Source: Acetobacteraceae bacterium (GTDB lineage Bacteria > Pseudomonadota > Alphaproteobacteria > Acetobacterales > Acetobacteraceae). From it: 46,647 nt of DNA. The notes under the pieces were generated by a model. It worked only from the letters and a program-made list of their open reading frames with translations. It was not told the origin of the DNA and did no database searches. Every line of letters begins with the position of its first letter. The stretch's first letter is position 1. This document shows positions 24,835 through 33,398 of the stretch, one piece after another. The translations under genes were made by a program, and so were the position numbers. Where the stretch lies: positions 1 to 46,647 of the forward strand of contig JASHQG010000097.1 of the NCBI GenBank assembly GCA_030037665.1, written 5' to 3'.

Positions 24835-25512
24835 CTAGAAGAAGCTGGCGAGCGCCACCGCCACGGCGGCGGCGCTCGCCAGTGCCAGGAGTGCCGATAG
24901 AGGCGATGCGACGCGCGGCGGTCTGGCGTCCGCGGGAAGCGTCTTGCGGCCGGTCAGCATCGGTCGCAGCAGGTTGTGTCGTTTCGCCACGGCATAGAGC
25001 GCGATGGCGATCACATGGAGCGCAATCGCCGCGAGCAATGCATCCCATAGCCAGCCGTGCAGATTGTCGATCAGATTGGACAGCCAGGCCGGCATGATGT
25101 CAGTGAGCGGCCCGGCGTCGGCCACGTCGTTGTTGTCAATGATGCCGGTCAGCGTCTGTCCCAGCAGCAGCCCAAGCATCAGCACCACCATCCAGCCGCC
25201 GGCTGGATTGTGGCCGACCTGCTCGTCCGGTTCACGCCGCAAAATGTGTGCGAGGTGCCGGAAGGCGGCGCGCGGCGAGGCGAGGAAGCGCGCGAAACGG
25301 GCGGTGTCGCTGCCGATGATACCCCAGGCGAGGCGGAACAAGACCAGGGCGAGAAGTGCCTCGCCGGCGTAAGCGTGCCAGTCCATCCAGTTCAGGCGCC
25401 ATGTGATATATGCCGCGGCGACCAGGGCAACGGTCAGCCAGTGGAACAAACGGATGGGCAGGTCCCAGACGAGGATCATGCGGCGTGGCGGGTCCGTCGG
25501 CGGCATGGGCAA
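24835..25512 (-). CDS. Cytochrome b561/hydrogenase-type b cytochrome
   Basis: A 225-residue inner-membrane diheme cytochrome b. Four to five hydrophobic helices are visible, starting WDLPIRLFHWLTVALVAAAYIT (His24), then MDWHAYAGEALLALVLFRLAWG (His46), GWMVVLMLGLLLGQTLTG, and LIDNLHGWLWDALLAAIALHV with two further His residues. The order DxxxRxFHW...HxxxG...RxxWG is the signature of the CybB/Ni-Fe-hydrogenase b-subunit family. It ends with an extra C-terminal hydrophobic helix (LSALLALASAAAVAVALASFF). The electron partner is not next to it. Start 25512 or 25479 are both possible. Members transfer electrons from quinol or to periplasmic partners. Confidence 0.85.
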   Translation of the reverse strand: MPMPPTDPPRRMILVWDLPIRLFHWLTVALVAAAYITWRLNWMDWHAYAGEALLALVLFRLAWGIIGSDTARFARFLASPRAAFRHLAHILRREPDEQVGHNPAGGWMVVLMLGLLLGQTLTGIIDNNDVADAGPLTDIMPAWLSNLIDNLHGWLWDALLAAIALHVIAIALYAVAKRHNLLRPMLTGRKTLPADARPPRVASPLSALLALASAAAVAVALASFF

Positions 25513-25627
25513 TACTCGACGATGCTGGCATGGGATTGAACCCCCGGGGCGTGCAAAGGCGTCCCGACGGCGTGGCGAAGATCGGCGTGAGCGCCTAATA
25601 TTGCCGCCAACTACCCGGAGGTATCAC

Positions 25628-26356
25628 ATGCGTCGCGCGCTTCTCCTGCTGGTGATGCTGTGCCTGGCCGTTCCAGCGCAGGCGCGGCCCATGGATCCAG
25701 CAACGCAGCGACAATTGCTCGCCCTGTTTACGCGTTACAATCGCGCGATCGAGGCCGGCAACCTAGAGCAGGCGATGGCGCTGCGCACGGACGACGTGCG
25801 GGCTGCGGTGACGCCCCACCTCCAAAGCCCGAAGGACCGTGCCGATTTTCTCGCCGACGCGCGCGAGATGGTGCCCGACCAAATGCAGGTCCGCCACGCG
25901 AGCATCAACGATGCCGGTGACAAGGCTCTGCTGATTCTGCTTGCCGGCAAGCTGGTCTCCGGGCGGCAGGCGCAGGATGAATTCGATCTGGCCTTCGCGC
26001 GGCAGGGCGGCGCGTGGAAGCTCGCGGGAATGGGGTCAGCACCGGGTCCGGCCGACGTCAAGCGCTGTCCCGATCAGACCGCGCAGCCAGCCAGCGCCTA
26101 TGCCGGCGGTCAGCCGGTGTCGCTGGCGGGACGGATCGAGCGTGTCTTGTTCCTGCCGGATCATACCTTGGTGCTGCTCACGGCAGGTGATACCGAGGTG
26201 TGCGCGTTCCTGCCGGACCGTGCCGCACTGCGCCAGCACGGGATGGATCCTGCAATCATTCAGCCCTGGCGCGTGGCGGCTATTTCGGGCGTGGCAGCGA
26301 AGAGCGATCCGCAGAAGGTGCTGGTGAACAACATCGAGGTGCACGAGCAGAATTAG
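25628..26356 (+). CDS. Hypothetical exported protein, NTF2-like plus beta domain
   Basis: The protein has 242 residues with a signal peptide (MRRALLLLVMLCLAVPAQA). The start is set by CCGGAGG 7 bases before ATG 25628; the frame is open upstream to 25403. Residues about 22-140 (LLALFTRYNRAIEAGNLEQAMALRTDDVRAAV ... FDLAFARQGGAWKLAGMG) read like a degenerate NTF2/SnoaL-type domain. Residues about 165-240 (LAGRIERVLFLPDHTLVLLT ... WRVAAISGVAAKSDPQKVLVNNIEV) look like a small beta-barrel of OB type. I do not recognise the full-length family. The protein is probably periplasmic. ClpS follows 56 bases downstream, probably by chance. Confidence 0.6.
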   Translation: MRRALLLLVMLCLAVPAQARPMDPATQRQLLALFTRYNRAIEAGNLEQAMALRTDDVRAAVTPHLQSPKDRADFLADAREMVPDQMQVRHASINDAGDKALLILLAGKLVSGRQAQDEFDLAFARQGGAWKLAGMGSAPGPADVKRCPDQTAQPASAYAGGQPVSLAGRIERVLFLPDHTLVLLTAGDTEVCAFLPDRAALRQHGMDPAIIQPWRVAAISGVAAKSDPQKVLVNNIEVHEQN

Positions 26357-26412
26357 CCGGCCAGCTGCAACGGCCGTGCCGCGTGCGCCAGCCATCGGGA
26401 GCGCCAAATCCG

Positions 26413-26718
26413 ATGAGTGACAGCGACATCAGAACCCGCCCCAAGGTCTTGCCAAAAACGGCACGACCGCGCCTGCACAAAGTCATCGTGCTGAACGACG
26501 ACTACACGCCGCGCGATTTTGTCGTTTTGGTCCTGAAAGGCGAATTCGGCATGACTGAGACCCAGGCCTATCGCGTCATGATCACGGCGCATCGGCGCGG
26601 CTCCTGCGTGGTTGCGGTGTACACGAAAGATATTGCCGAATCGAAAGCAACGCGCGCCACCGATGCCGGCCGCAAGCACGGCTATCCGCTGCTTTTCACC
26701 ACCGAACCCGAAGAGTAG
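26413..26718 (+). CDS. clpS: ATP-dependent Clp protease adaptor ClpS
   Basis: ClpS delivers N-degron substrates to ClpAP. The 101-residue protein has an N-terminal disordered tail of about 20 residues and the core HKVIVLNDDYTPRDFVVLVL, in which the ND-D residues bind the substrate amino terminus. AYRVMITAHRRGSCVVAVYT follows, containing the second substrate His, then the C-terminal KATRATDAGRKHGYPLLFT. The sequence type (TARPRLHK..., ETQAYRVMITAH...) is closer to the ClpS2 branch of alphaproteobacteria than to classical ClpS1. clpA is not adjacent in the window. The frame is open upstream, but length and domain fix the start at 26413. Confidence 0.93.
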   Translation: MSDSDIRTRPKVLPKTARPRLHKVIVLNDDYTPRDFVVLVLKGEFGMTETQAYRVMITAHRRGSCVVAVYTKDIAESKATRATDAGRKHGYPLLFTTEPEE

Positions 26719-26789
26719 CGTCGCCCGCCCTTGCCTTTCCACGCTATCCGGCGACACTTGCCGGTGATGCATCGATGTGGGAGGGAACC

Positions 26790-27854
26790 ATGGGCTACAA
26801 GATCGCTGTGATGGGCACGGGCGCGGTGGGCGGCTATGCCGGTGCACACATGGCGCGGGCGGGCGAGGACATCACCTTTATCGATCCCTGGCCCGAACAC
26901 GTCGAGACCATGCGCAGCAAGGGTCTGAAGATCTCCCACATCCGCGACGTGCCGGAATGGAGCACCCCGGTGCGCGCGCTGCACGTCACCGATGCGCAGC
27001 AGCTCGCCAAGGAACAGCCAGTCGACATCGCTTTCGTCTGCATGAAATCCTACGACACGCAATGGGCGGCGCAGCTGATCTCGCAGTATCTGTCGCCGAA
27101 CGGCTTCGTCGTGTCGCTGCAGAACTGCATGAACGAAGAGACAATCGCATCCGTGGTCGGCTGGGGCCGCGTGGTCGGCTGTATTGCCAGTTCCATCACC
27201 GTCGATCTGTGCGAGCCCGGCCATATACGCCGTGCGGCCGGCAAAAGTGGCGACAAGCACACCGTGTTTCGCACCGGCGAAGTGCATGGCCGCATCACCG
27301 ACCGTGTGCAGGAAATCCGCCGTCTCGTCGGCCTGGCGGACTCCGCGCTGGCGACGAGCAATCTTTGGGGCGAGCGCTGGTCGAAGCTGGTGACCAACGC
27401 AATGGCCAATGGCATGTCCGCCAGTACCGGGCTGATCAGCAGGGACATCCTGCGCAATGACGCGCTCCGTCGGTTTGGCGCGCGGCTCGGCAGCGAGGCC
27501 ATCCGTGTCGGTCAGGCGCTTGGCTACGAGTTGGAAGAAATCCACCACATCAACCCGGAGATCATCGCCAAGGCGGGCGAAGGCGACGCGGCGGCGACGC
27601 GCGAATACGATGAACATCGTCTTGCTGAAGTCAGCAAGCAAGGAGGCGGCGAGCATCGCCCGTCAATGGGTCAGGACATGGTGAAGGGAAGGCGCACGGA
27701 GATCGAGTTCCTCAACGGCCTGATCGTGCGAAAGGGCGAAGAGATCGGAATTCGCACGCCGGCGAATGCTGCACTGACGGACATCGTGAAGCGCGTGGAA
27801 AAGGGCGAGTTGAAACCCGATCCGAACCACATCATCGATCTGCGGCTGAACTGA
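26790..27854 (+). CDS. Ketopantoate reductase-like enzyme
   Basis: The protein has 354 residues, longer than classical PanE (about 300). The Rossmann motif GTGAVGG is at 9-15, the central FVCMKSYDTQWAA segment and QNCMNEE follow, and the second-domain lysine lies in WSKLVTNAMANG (family catalytic position). The C-terminus contains RPSMGQDMVKGRRTEIEFLN, also found in the paralogue at 40460-41521 (RPSMAQDMAKGRRTEIELMN). GGGAGGG lies just before ATG 26790. The family reduces 2-keto acids with NADPH. Whether the substrate is ketopantoate is doubtful, given the paralogue and the catabolic neighbours. Confidence 0.85.
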   Translation: MGYKIAVMGTGAVGGYAGAHMARAGEDITFIDPWPEHVETMRSKGLKISHIRDVPEWSTPVRALHVTDAQQLAKEQPVDIAFVCMKSYDTQWAAQLISQYLSPNGFVVSLQNCMNEETIASVVGWGRVVGCIASSITVDLCEPGHIRRAAGKSGDKHTVFRTGEVHGRITDRVQEIRRLVGLADSALATSNLWGERWSKLVTNAMANGMSASTGLISRDILRNDALRRFGARLGSEAIRVGQALGYELEEIHHINPEIIAKAGEGDAAATREYDEHRLAEVSKQGGGEHRPSMGQDMVKGRRTEIEFLNGLIVRKGEEIGIRTPANAALTDIVKRVEKGELKPDPNHIIDLRLN

Positions 27855-28449
27855 CATTCAGTTCGGGCGGCCGCCGCGCGCGGGGTCGTATTGTGACGAC
27901 CACCGCGTCTCTCCGGTCGCACGGAATGGCGCTGTCACATCGTGCGCCGGACTCGCGGTGGAGCAGCGATCCTGTTCCGCGAGAGCGATGCTCGTTCTGC
28001 AAGGAAGGGTGCCTTGGCTGGCGGCGTTCTCAATCCGGGTGGCATCGGTGAGGCACCACTGTTCGACCGTGGTCATTCCGCAGAGGGATGGCCGAAGGCG
28101 TAATCACGACGTGCCGGTTGGACATCGCATAGAATAGACCGCATCAGATCCGGCCAACGAGAAGACACCATCGGGCGGCTGCAGGGCGGTCGAAGGTAAC
28201 GGCCTGAACGCCTCCCGCGGGTGAAAATGCCACGCACGTCTGAGTTGGTGATACGCCGTTCGCGAAACACCGCAAAGCCGCACCGCAGCGGCTTGATCGC
28301 AATCATGAACGTATCGCGCCAGGGGAGTAGTACGGTCTGGCCGGACCACACAGCGTGCTCTGCTGGCAAATGGTGGTCATGAAGGGCGTCGGCGTCCGGA
28401 TCGTGAACGGGCTCTATGGTGCGTCACCTTCGCATGCGATTGCAGCTTA
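27855..28449. other. Gene-poor interval
   Basis: No reading frame here has the codon character or any motif of a real gene on either strand. A minus-strand frame at 28104-28349 contains LCGVSRTAYHQLRR, faintly like the start of an IS3-type transposase, but nothing else supports it. It may be decayed sequence. Confidence 0.4.
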
Positions 28450-28626
28450 CTACTCCGGATCACGTTCTGTGAGTGGCCCGCTCCTGTGCTTGGCGCGACG
28501 ATCCCAATGATCCGCGCGAGCTCTCTCCAGCTTCACCGATTTCATCACTTTGGAACGATAGAGCGGATTACGCAGCAGCTCGCGCGCTTCAGGATCACGC
28601 CGGATAATCTTGCGCGGTCGTTTCAT
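28450..28626 (-). CDS. Small basic protein, possibly ArfA-like ribosome rescue factor
   Basis: The product has 58 residues from ATG 28626 (AGAG upstream); a TTG at 28680 would add 18 residues. It is strongly basic: MKRPRKIIRRDPEARELLRN, then PLYRSKVMKSVKLERARADH. The block A-x-x-L-L-x-x-P-L-(F/Y)-R-x-(K/R)-V is the core of ArfA proteins, which rescue ribosomes on nonstop mRNAs in place of tmRNA. The second ArfA hallmark (KGKGSY) is not present. The size and charge fit, but the assignment is only suggestive. It is the only ORF with protein-like character in a 1.1-kb gene-poor stretch. Confidence 0.45.
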   Translation of the reverse strand: MKRPRKIIRRDPEARELLRNPLYRSKVMKSVKLERARADHWDRRAKHRSGPLTERDPE

Positions 28627-28979
28627 TCGGAACTCTCTGATGCGTTCGTCGGGTGGAGTGCGTTTCGGGTAAAGTTTCAATTATTTCCAAATTGGCATAG
28701 GAAGCTGTTCGCGCACGAACAGCCGTGACAGAAGCTTGACACACCGCTTCTGCGAGCGCATATACGCGGCGTCGTCAACAATCAGGAGGTGCATGAACAG
28801 CATGACTCCACCCGGGATGTTCGGGGTTGTCGACCAGCTTGGCATCGGCAGTGATCCCCAGCAGTCCAAGCATTAGCCGGGCGTATCGAGCCCGAGCGCG
28901 AAGTTGATCTTCGCATTTTGACCCCCGTTCAAACGCGAAAGGCGTGCGGGGGTCTTTGCGTGTCTAGCGCCCCACTTTG
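28627..28979. other. Gene-poor interval
   Basis: Only short frames without motifs are seen. A minus-strand ORF at 28681-28869 has no recognisable sequence. No hairpin followed by a T-run was found. Confidence 0.4.
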
Positions 28980-29303
28980 TCATAGCCAGGGATTTCGCAA
29001 TTCAACCGGCATCGTGCCCTCTGCCACGGCCGGTCGTGCTTTGCGCTCCGCAGCCATGCGCACCCGCAGATTGTGCGCCGCGATGTTCAGCGCGTTCACA
29101 TCCAGCGCCACGTTTGCAAACCGGCGGTGAATCGCGCGGATGATCCCCAGCGGCGCAAACGGCGACACTAAGGTAAGCAGCGCCTGCAGTGCCGTCACAC
29201 GGGCGTACAGTACGTAGCCACGAAACAGCAACCGCCGGTACGCGACGTAACTCTCCGGTTCCGGCGCGCCGGCTGGTGCGCGCGGGGCGGCTGGGCTGGT
29301 CAT
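28980..29303 (-). CDS. Hypothetical protein, membrane-associated helix
   Basis: The protein has 107 residues from ATG 29303, which has GGAGG 5 bases upstream; the frame is open further upstream. After an Ala/Pro N-terminus, residues about 20-60 (AYRRLLFRGYVLYARVTALQ and ALLTLVSPFAPLGIIRAIHR) form an amphipathic to hydrophobic segment. Residues about 65-90 (FANVALDVNALNIAAHNLRV) are Asn/Ala-rich and helical, and the end is MPVELRNPWL. I do not recognise the family. It is divergent from the dihydroorotase-type gene with 144 bases between. Confidence 0.5.
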   Translation of the reverse strand: MTSPAAPRAPAGAPEPESYVAYRRLLFRGYVLYARVTALQALLTLVSPFAPLGIIRAIHRRFANVALDVNALNIAAHNLRVRMAAERKARPAVAEGTMPVELRNPWL

Positions 29304-29447
29304 GACGGCCTCCGGCCGGGGGGGTCCCGCACGCGACGGGTGCGCGACAAAGGCTAGCATTGTGTTAACAAGAGCCCAAACTCTGCCCTTGGTCAGCCGA
29401 TTCGCCGCGATCACGTTTCCGCCCATATCAATCGAAGGATGATGCAG

Positions 29448-30773
29448 ATGGCTGCACATTTCGACCTGCTGATCCGCAACGGCACCTGCGTGTTGCCCTG
29501 GGGTCTGGAAGCGACGGATGTGGGCGTGCGCGACGGGTGGATCGTGGCGTTGGGCGTGGCTGCCGAAGCGACCGCCGAGCAGGTGATCGACGCGCGTGGC
29601 CTGCACGTGCTGCCCGGGCTGATCGATCCGCACGTGCATCTGCGCGATCCGGGCGACAAGGCAGTGGAGAGCATCCCCACTGGCACCCGTGCCGCCGTGC
29701 TGGGCGGGCTTGCCGCGGTATTCGACATGCCCAACACGGCACCATCGATCACCGACGTCGACAAGCTCGCGTGGAAACAGGAATACGCCGCGCGCGAGGC
29801 CTGGTGCGACATGGGCCTCTATGTCGGTGGCACCAAGCAGAACATTCCCGAGCTGGCGAGGCTGGAACTCGGCCGCGGCGTTTGCGGCATCAAGATCTTC
29901 GCGGGCAGCTCAACCGGAGACCTCCTGGTGGAGGACGATGAGCATCTGGAGCGCGTTATGCGCTCCGGCCGCCGCCGCATCGCCTATCATTCCGAGGACG
30001 AATACCGGCTGCAGGACCGTAAGCACATGTTCCATCGCGGTGACGCGCATCGCCGTCACATGGAATGGCGCGACGCGGAATGTGCCTTCCTTGGCACGCG
30101 ACGGCTGATGGCGCTGGCCCGCGCGACGGGGCGGCCGGCGCATATTCTCCACGTCTCCACCGCTGAAGAACTCGACTACCTGAAGGGCTTCCGGGACATC
30201 GCCACCTGCGAGGTGCTGGTCAACCATCTCACCCAGGTCGCGCCCGACTGCTATGACCGGCTGGAGGGATTCGGCGTGATGAATCCGCCGATCCGCGGCC
30301 CTGAAGTACAAGAGGCATGCTGGCGGGCCATCAACGACGGCACGGTGGACACCGTCGGCTCCGATCACGCGCCACATTCGCGCGAGAAAAAGCTGCTGCC
30401 CTGGCCGGATTGCCCCGCGGGCCTCACAGGCGTGCAGACGATCGTTCCGGTCATGCTGAACCATGTCAACGCGGGACGCCTGCCGCTGACGCGGCTGGTC
30501 GACCTGCTGTGCGCCGGCCCGGCCAGGGTCTATGGCATGGTCGGCAAGGGCCGGCTGGCCGCCGGCTACGATGCCGACTTCACGCTCGTCGACATGAAGA
30601 AGCAGCGCCGGATCGAGGAATCCTGGATTGTCTCGCCCTGCGGCTGGACGCCGTTTGCCGGAATGGACATCACTGGCTGGCCCGTCGCCACGATCATTCG
30701 CGGCCGCACGGTGATGCGAGAGGATGAAGTGCTCGGCACGCCGCGCGGGAGGCTGGTGAAGTTCATCGGCTGA
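29448..30773 (+). CDS. Dihydroorotase/cyclic amidohydrolase
   Basis: The protein has 441 residues in the amidohydrolase fold. Metal site: DPHVHLRDPG (His62, His64), the carboxylated lysine in CGIKIFAGSSTG (Lys149), His181 in AYHSEDE, His235 in HILHVST, and Asp306 in GSDHAPHS. These match type I dihydroorotases, which close or open the dihydroorotate ring, and also allantoinase and hydantoinase relatives. The DHAPH end and FDMPNTAPSITD favour dihydroorotase. Three ATGs lie close together (29439, 29442, 29448). GAAGG at 29434-29438 is correctly spaced only for the last. No pyrimidine gene is adjacent, so a role in pyrimidine synthesis is likely but not proven. Confidence 0.88.
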   Translation: MAAHFDLLIRNGTCVLPWGLEATDVGVRDGWIVALGVAAEATAEQVIDARGLHVLPGLIDPHVHLRDPGDKAVESIPTGTRAAVLGGLAAVFDMPNTAPSITDVDKLAWKQEYAAREAWCDMGLYVGGTKQNIPELARLELGRGVCGIKIFAGSSTGDLLVEDDEHLERVMRSGRRRIAYHSEDEYRLQDRKHMFHRGDAHRRHMEWRDAECAFLGTRRLMALARATGRPAHILHVSTAEELDYLKGFRDIATCEVLVNHLTQVAPDCYDRLEGFGVMNPPIRGPEVQEACWRAINDGTVDTVGSDHAPHSREKKLLPWPDCPAGLTGVQTIVPVMLNHVNAGRLPLTRLVDLLCAGPARVYGMVGKGRLAAGYDADFTLVDMKKQRRIEESWIVSPCGWTPFAGMDITGWPVATIIRGRTVMREDEVLGTPRGRLVKFIG

Positions 30774-31385
30774 CGCTGCGGTCCGATCCGCGACGCCGCT
30801 CACGTCGGTCGCAACACGGAGCGTTTGTGTCGCGCATGCACTGCCGGCGCGACCGCCGGCAACACAATGCGGATGAAAGCGTGGCTGGGCACGCCGTCAG
30901 CCGGTGCATTGCGTGTGGCAGCTGATTCATTCCAGGCAGTGAGAGGCTGGCCGCACTGACCGGTTGCCCTCACTCAGACGGCAGGACGCCGGCCCCATGC
31001 CACTCACGCGAAGCCGCAGTGTTCGGTCTACGGAACATTGCCGGCGACACGGTTCGCGTCGCGCGCGACACCAGCTGCGTCATGCCTCGGAACGCCGGTC
31101 GTCCGGCCCGCTCGGCGTCCATGCGTCGGCAGGAGCGCGCGCAGTCTGTCCGCTCCGGCCGTCCGGCAAACCGCCCAGAGATACGGCATATCAGGACTGA
31201 CCACGCCGTCGAGGCGGCATGCCCTGCCGCTGCACGCAGGGCATGCCTTCAGGACCGGCCATGGCGTGCCGGCTTGCCGGCACGGGCCGGGGTGAACGCC
31301 GCGTTTGCGCCGGTTTGCCGCCGCGTCCCGCCGCCGCTATGGTCCGCCGCCCACCGCACCAGGCATGAATCGGACGAGACACGAC
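30774..31385. other. Intergenic region with three GC-rich hairpins
   Basis: No gene is supported in these 612 bases. Three perfect inverted repeats are present: TGCCGGCG/CGCCGGCA with loop CGAC (30842-30861), GGCATGCCCTGC/GCAGGGCATGCC with an 8-base loop (31216-31247), and CGTGCCGGC/GCCGGCACG with a 2-base loop (31265-31284). None has a T-run. The first could end transcription of the dihydroorotase gene. Confidence 0.6.
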
Positions 31386-32045
31386 GTGGTCGATATCTTC
31401 GACGAAATTAACGAAGAACTTCGCGCTGAGCGTACCCAGGAATTTCTCAAGCGCTACGCTGGCGTGATCCTCGCGACCGTGATGCTGATCGTGGTCGCTG
31501 CCGCCGGATGGGAAGCATGGCGCTGGTGGCAGGCGAAGCAGGACCGCGTCGCCGCCGAGAAATTCCTCGCCGCGACGACCATCGCCGAAGGCGGTAAATC
31601 TGATGCAGCGTCCCGCAAGATCGCGATCGCCGACTTCAGCGCCATCGCCGCTACCGCACCCGAGGGTTATCGCACCCTCGCCCGGCTGTACTCTGCGGCG
31701 CTGCAAGCGCAGTCGGGTGATCTCGCTGGCGCCGAGCAGCAGTGGAATGCGGTCGCCACCGACCCGAATGCCGAGCACCTGATGCGCGACCTTGCCAATC
31801 TGCTCTGGGCAGAACATCAAATCGACACCGCCGATCCGTCGCTGCTGGCCGCGCGGCTGAAGGCATTGGCCGAGCCCGGCAACCCCTGGCGCCCGCTGGC
31901 CGAGGAGCAACTCGCACTGCTTGATCTGCGTCAGGGCAAGACCGCGGCGGCAAAGACGACGCTCACCCAGTTGGCAGAGGACCTGACCGCTCCGTCGGGC
32001 GTGCGCGGGCGGGCTGTCGCATTGCTCGAACGGCTTGGTGGCTGA
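31386..32045 (+). CDS. TPR-containing inner-membrane protein, YfgM/Tpr_21-like
   Basis: The protein has 219 residues and belongs to the YfgM-like family, whose E. coli member associates with the SecYEG translocon and periplasmic chaperones. The N-terminal cytoplasmic VVDIFDEINEELRAERTQEF is followed by a single membrane helix (AGVILATVMLIVVAAAGWEAW, about 27-47). A periplasmic Ala-rich helical region with TPR-like repeats follows (YRTLARLYSAALQAQSGDLA, PLAEEQLALLDLRQGKTAAA). GTG 31386 is chosen because homologues start MVDIFDE; an ATG at 31365 is possible. bamB starts 5 bases after the stop and der follows, so this is an operon linking envelope assembly and ribosome assembly genes. Confidence 0.8.
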   Translation: MVDIFDEINEELRAERTQEFLKRYAGVILATVMLIVVAAAGWEAWRWWQAKQDRVAAEKFLAATTIAEGGKSDAASRKIAIADFSAIAATAPEGYRTLARLYSAALQAQSGDLAGAEQQWNAVATDPNAEHLMRDLANLLWAEHQIDTADPSLLAARLKALAEPGNPWRPLAEEQLALLDLRQGKTAAAKTTLTQLAEDLTAPSGVRGRAVALLERLGG

Positions 32046-32050
32046 GGGCA

Positions 32051-33391
32051 ATGACGCAGCATATCCGGTCGCCGCTTCTGGCCCGGCGTGCGGCTCTGCT
32101 GGCGCCGTTGGCGCTGGCGGGCTGCGATACGATCGAGGGGTGGTTCACCACTAACAAGAAGCCACTGCCCGGCAAGCGAGAGCTGGTCATCAGCGGTCGC
32201 AACGGTCTGTTGCCCAGTCCGGGCGCGCCCAGGGTGTCGCTGCCGCCGCCGGTGCGCAACGCCGGATGGCCGCAGGCTGGCGGCAATCCGGCGCATCTGA
32301 TGGGTCACCTCCAGGCGAACGCGAATCTGACTGAGGCATGGCGGGCCGATATCGGCAGCGGCGGCGGCTATCGGCGCGTCATTCTCGCCCAGCCGGTGGT
32401 GTCCGCCGGCCGGGTGTTCGCAATGGACTCCGCCGGCGTGGTCACCGCGTTCCAGCTGAGCAACGGCGAGCGAATCTGGCGGGCCAAGACCCGTCGCAGC
32501 GATGACGACAGCACCAATGTCGGTGGCGGATTGGCCGAGGCGAACGGCGTTCTCTACGCAGTCAACGGCCTTGCCAATCTCGTCGCGTTCGACGCGGCCA
32601 CCGGCACCGTGAAATGGCGGCGCGACATCGACGCGCCGGCCCGGTCCGCTCCGACCGTTGTCGAGGGCCGCTTGTTCTGTCTCACCATCGACGACCGGTT
32701 GCTGGCGTTAACGACGACCAGCGGTCGGCAGATCTGGCAGTACCAGGCGAGCAACGCGACCACCGCCATGCTGGGTCAACCGGCGCCGGCCTATGCCAAC
32801 GGGCTGCTTGTCGCCGGGTTCGCGTCGGGCGACCTCGCCTGTCTGCGTGCGGATACGGGTACGGTGCTCTGGACAGACAACCTGGCGACCGAAACCGGTC
32901 CCGCCAGCCTGGCCAATTTCACCTCGATCCGGGGCCGTCCGGTGATTGCCAATGACCTGGTCCTGGCGATCGGAGCTGGTGGAGAGGCGGTCGGCATCGA
33001 TCTGCCGAGCGGGCGGCGTCTGTGGGAGCGTAGTATCGCGAGCGTGAACAGTCCGTGGGTTGCCGGCAATTGGATGTTCGTTGTCTCAGCCGACCAGAAG
33101 ATGGCGGCAATTTCCACGTCCGACGGACTGATCGCCTGGGCCGTCCAGCTCCCGGAATGGAACAATCCTGCGAAGCAAAAAAATGCGATCTCCTGGTTCG
33201 GGCCGGTGCTGCTGCGTGACCGGCTCGTCGTTGCGGGGACGAGCAAAGACGCGCTTTCGGTCAGCCCCTATACCGGCAGAATTCTCAGCCGGCAGAAGTT
33301 GTCGGCCGCCGCGGCGCCGCTGGAACCCGTCGTCGCCGATGGGACGCTCTTGATCGTCTCCGACGACGGCAGGTTGCTCGCGCTACGCTGA
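32051..33391 (+). CDS. bamB: Outer membrane assembly lipoprotein BamB-like
   Basis: BamB is an eight-bladed beta-propeller lipoprotein that scaffolds the BamA outer-membrane protein insertion machine. The product has 446 residues. The signal has a lipobox LAGC with Cys25. Repeated propeller motifs of the PQQ-like type are visible: GVVTAFQLSNGERIWRAKT, NLVAFDAATGTVKWRRDI, RLLALTTTSGRQIWQYQA, DLACLRADTGTVLWTDNL and AVGIDLPSGRRLWERSI. The length is somewhat above E. coli BamB (392), with an extra N-terminal stretch. It is coupled to the TPR gene 5 bases upstream and to der 7 bases downstream. Confidence 0.9.
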   Translation: MTQHIRSPLLARRAALLAPLALAGCDTIEGWFTTNKKPLPGKRELVISGRNGLLPSPGAPRVSLPPPVRNAGWPQAGGNPAHLMGHLQANANLTEAWRADIGSGGGYRRVILAQPVVSAGRVFAMDSAGVVTAFQLSNGERIWRAKTRRSDDDSTNVGGGLAEANGVLYAVNGLANLVAFDAATGTVKWRRDIDAPARSAPTVVEGRLFCLTIDDRLLALTTTSGRQIWQYQASNATTAMLGQPAPAYANGLLVAGFASGDLACLRADTGTVLWTDNLATETGPASLANFTSIRGRPVIANDLVLAIGAGGEAVGIDLPSGRRLWERSIASVNSPWVAGNWMFVVSADQKMAAISTSDGLIAWAVQLPEWNNPAKQKNAISWFGPVLLRDRLVVAGTSKDALSVSPYTGRILSRQKLSAAAAPLEPVVADGTLLIVSDDGRLLALR

Positions 33392-33398
33392 GCCGCCC

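Noticed and set aside
28104-28349. IS3-like LCGVSRTAYHQLRR in a minus-strand frame
   Set aside because: Only about 14 residues look right, with no DDE region or partner orfA.
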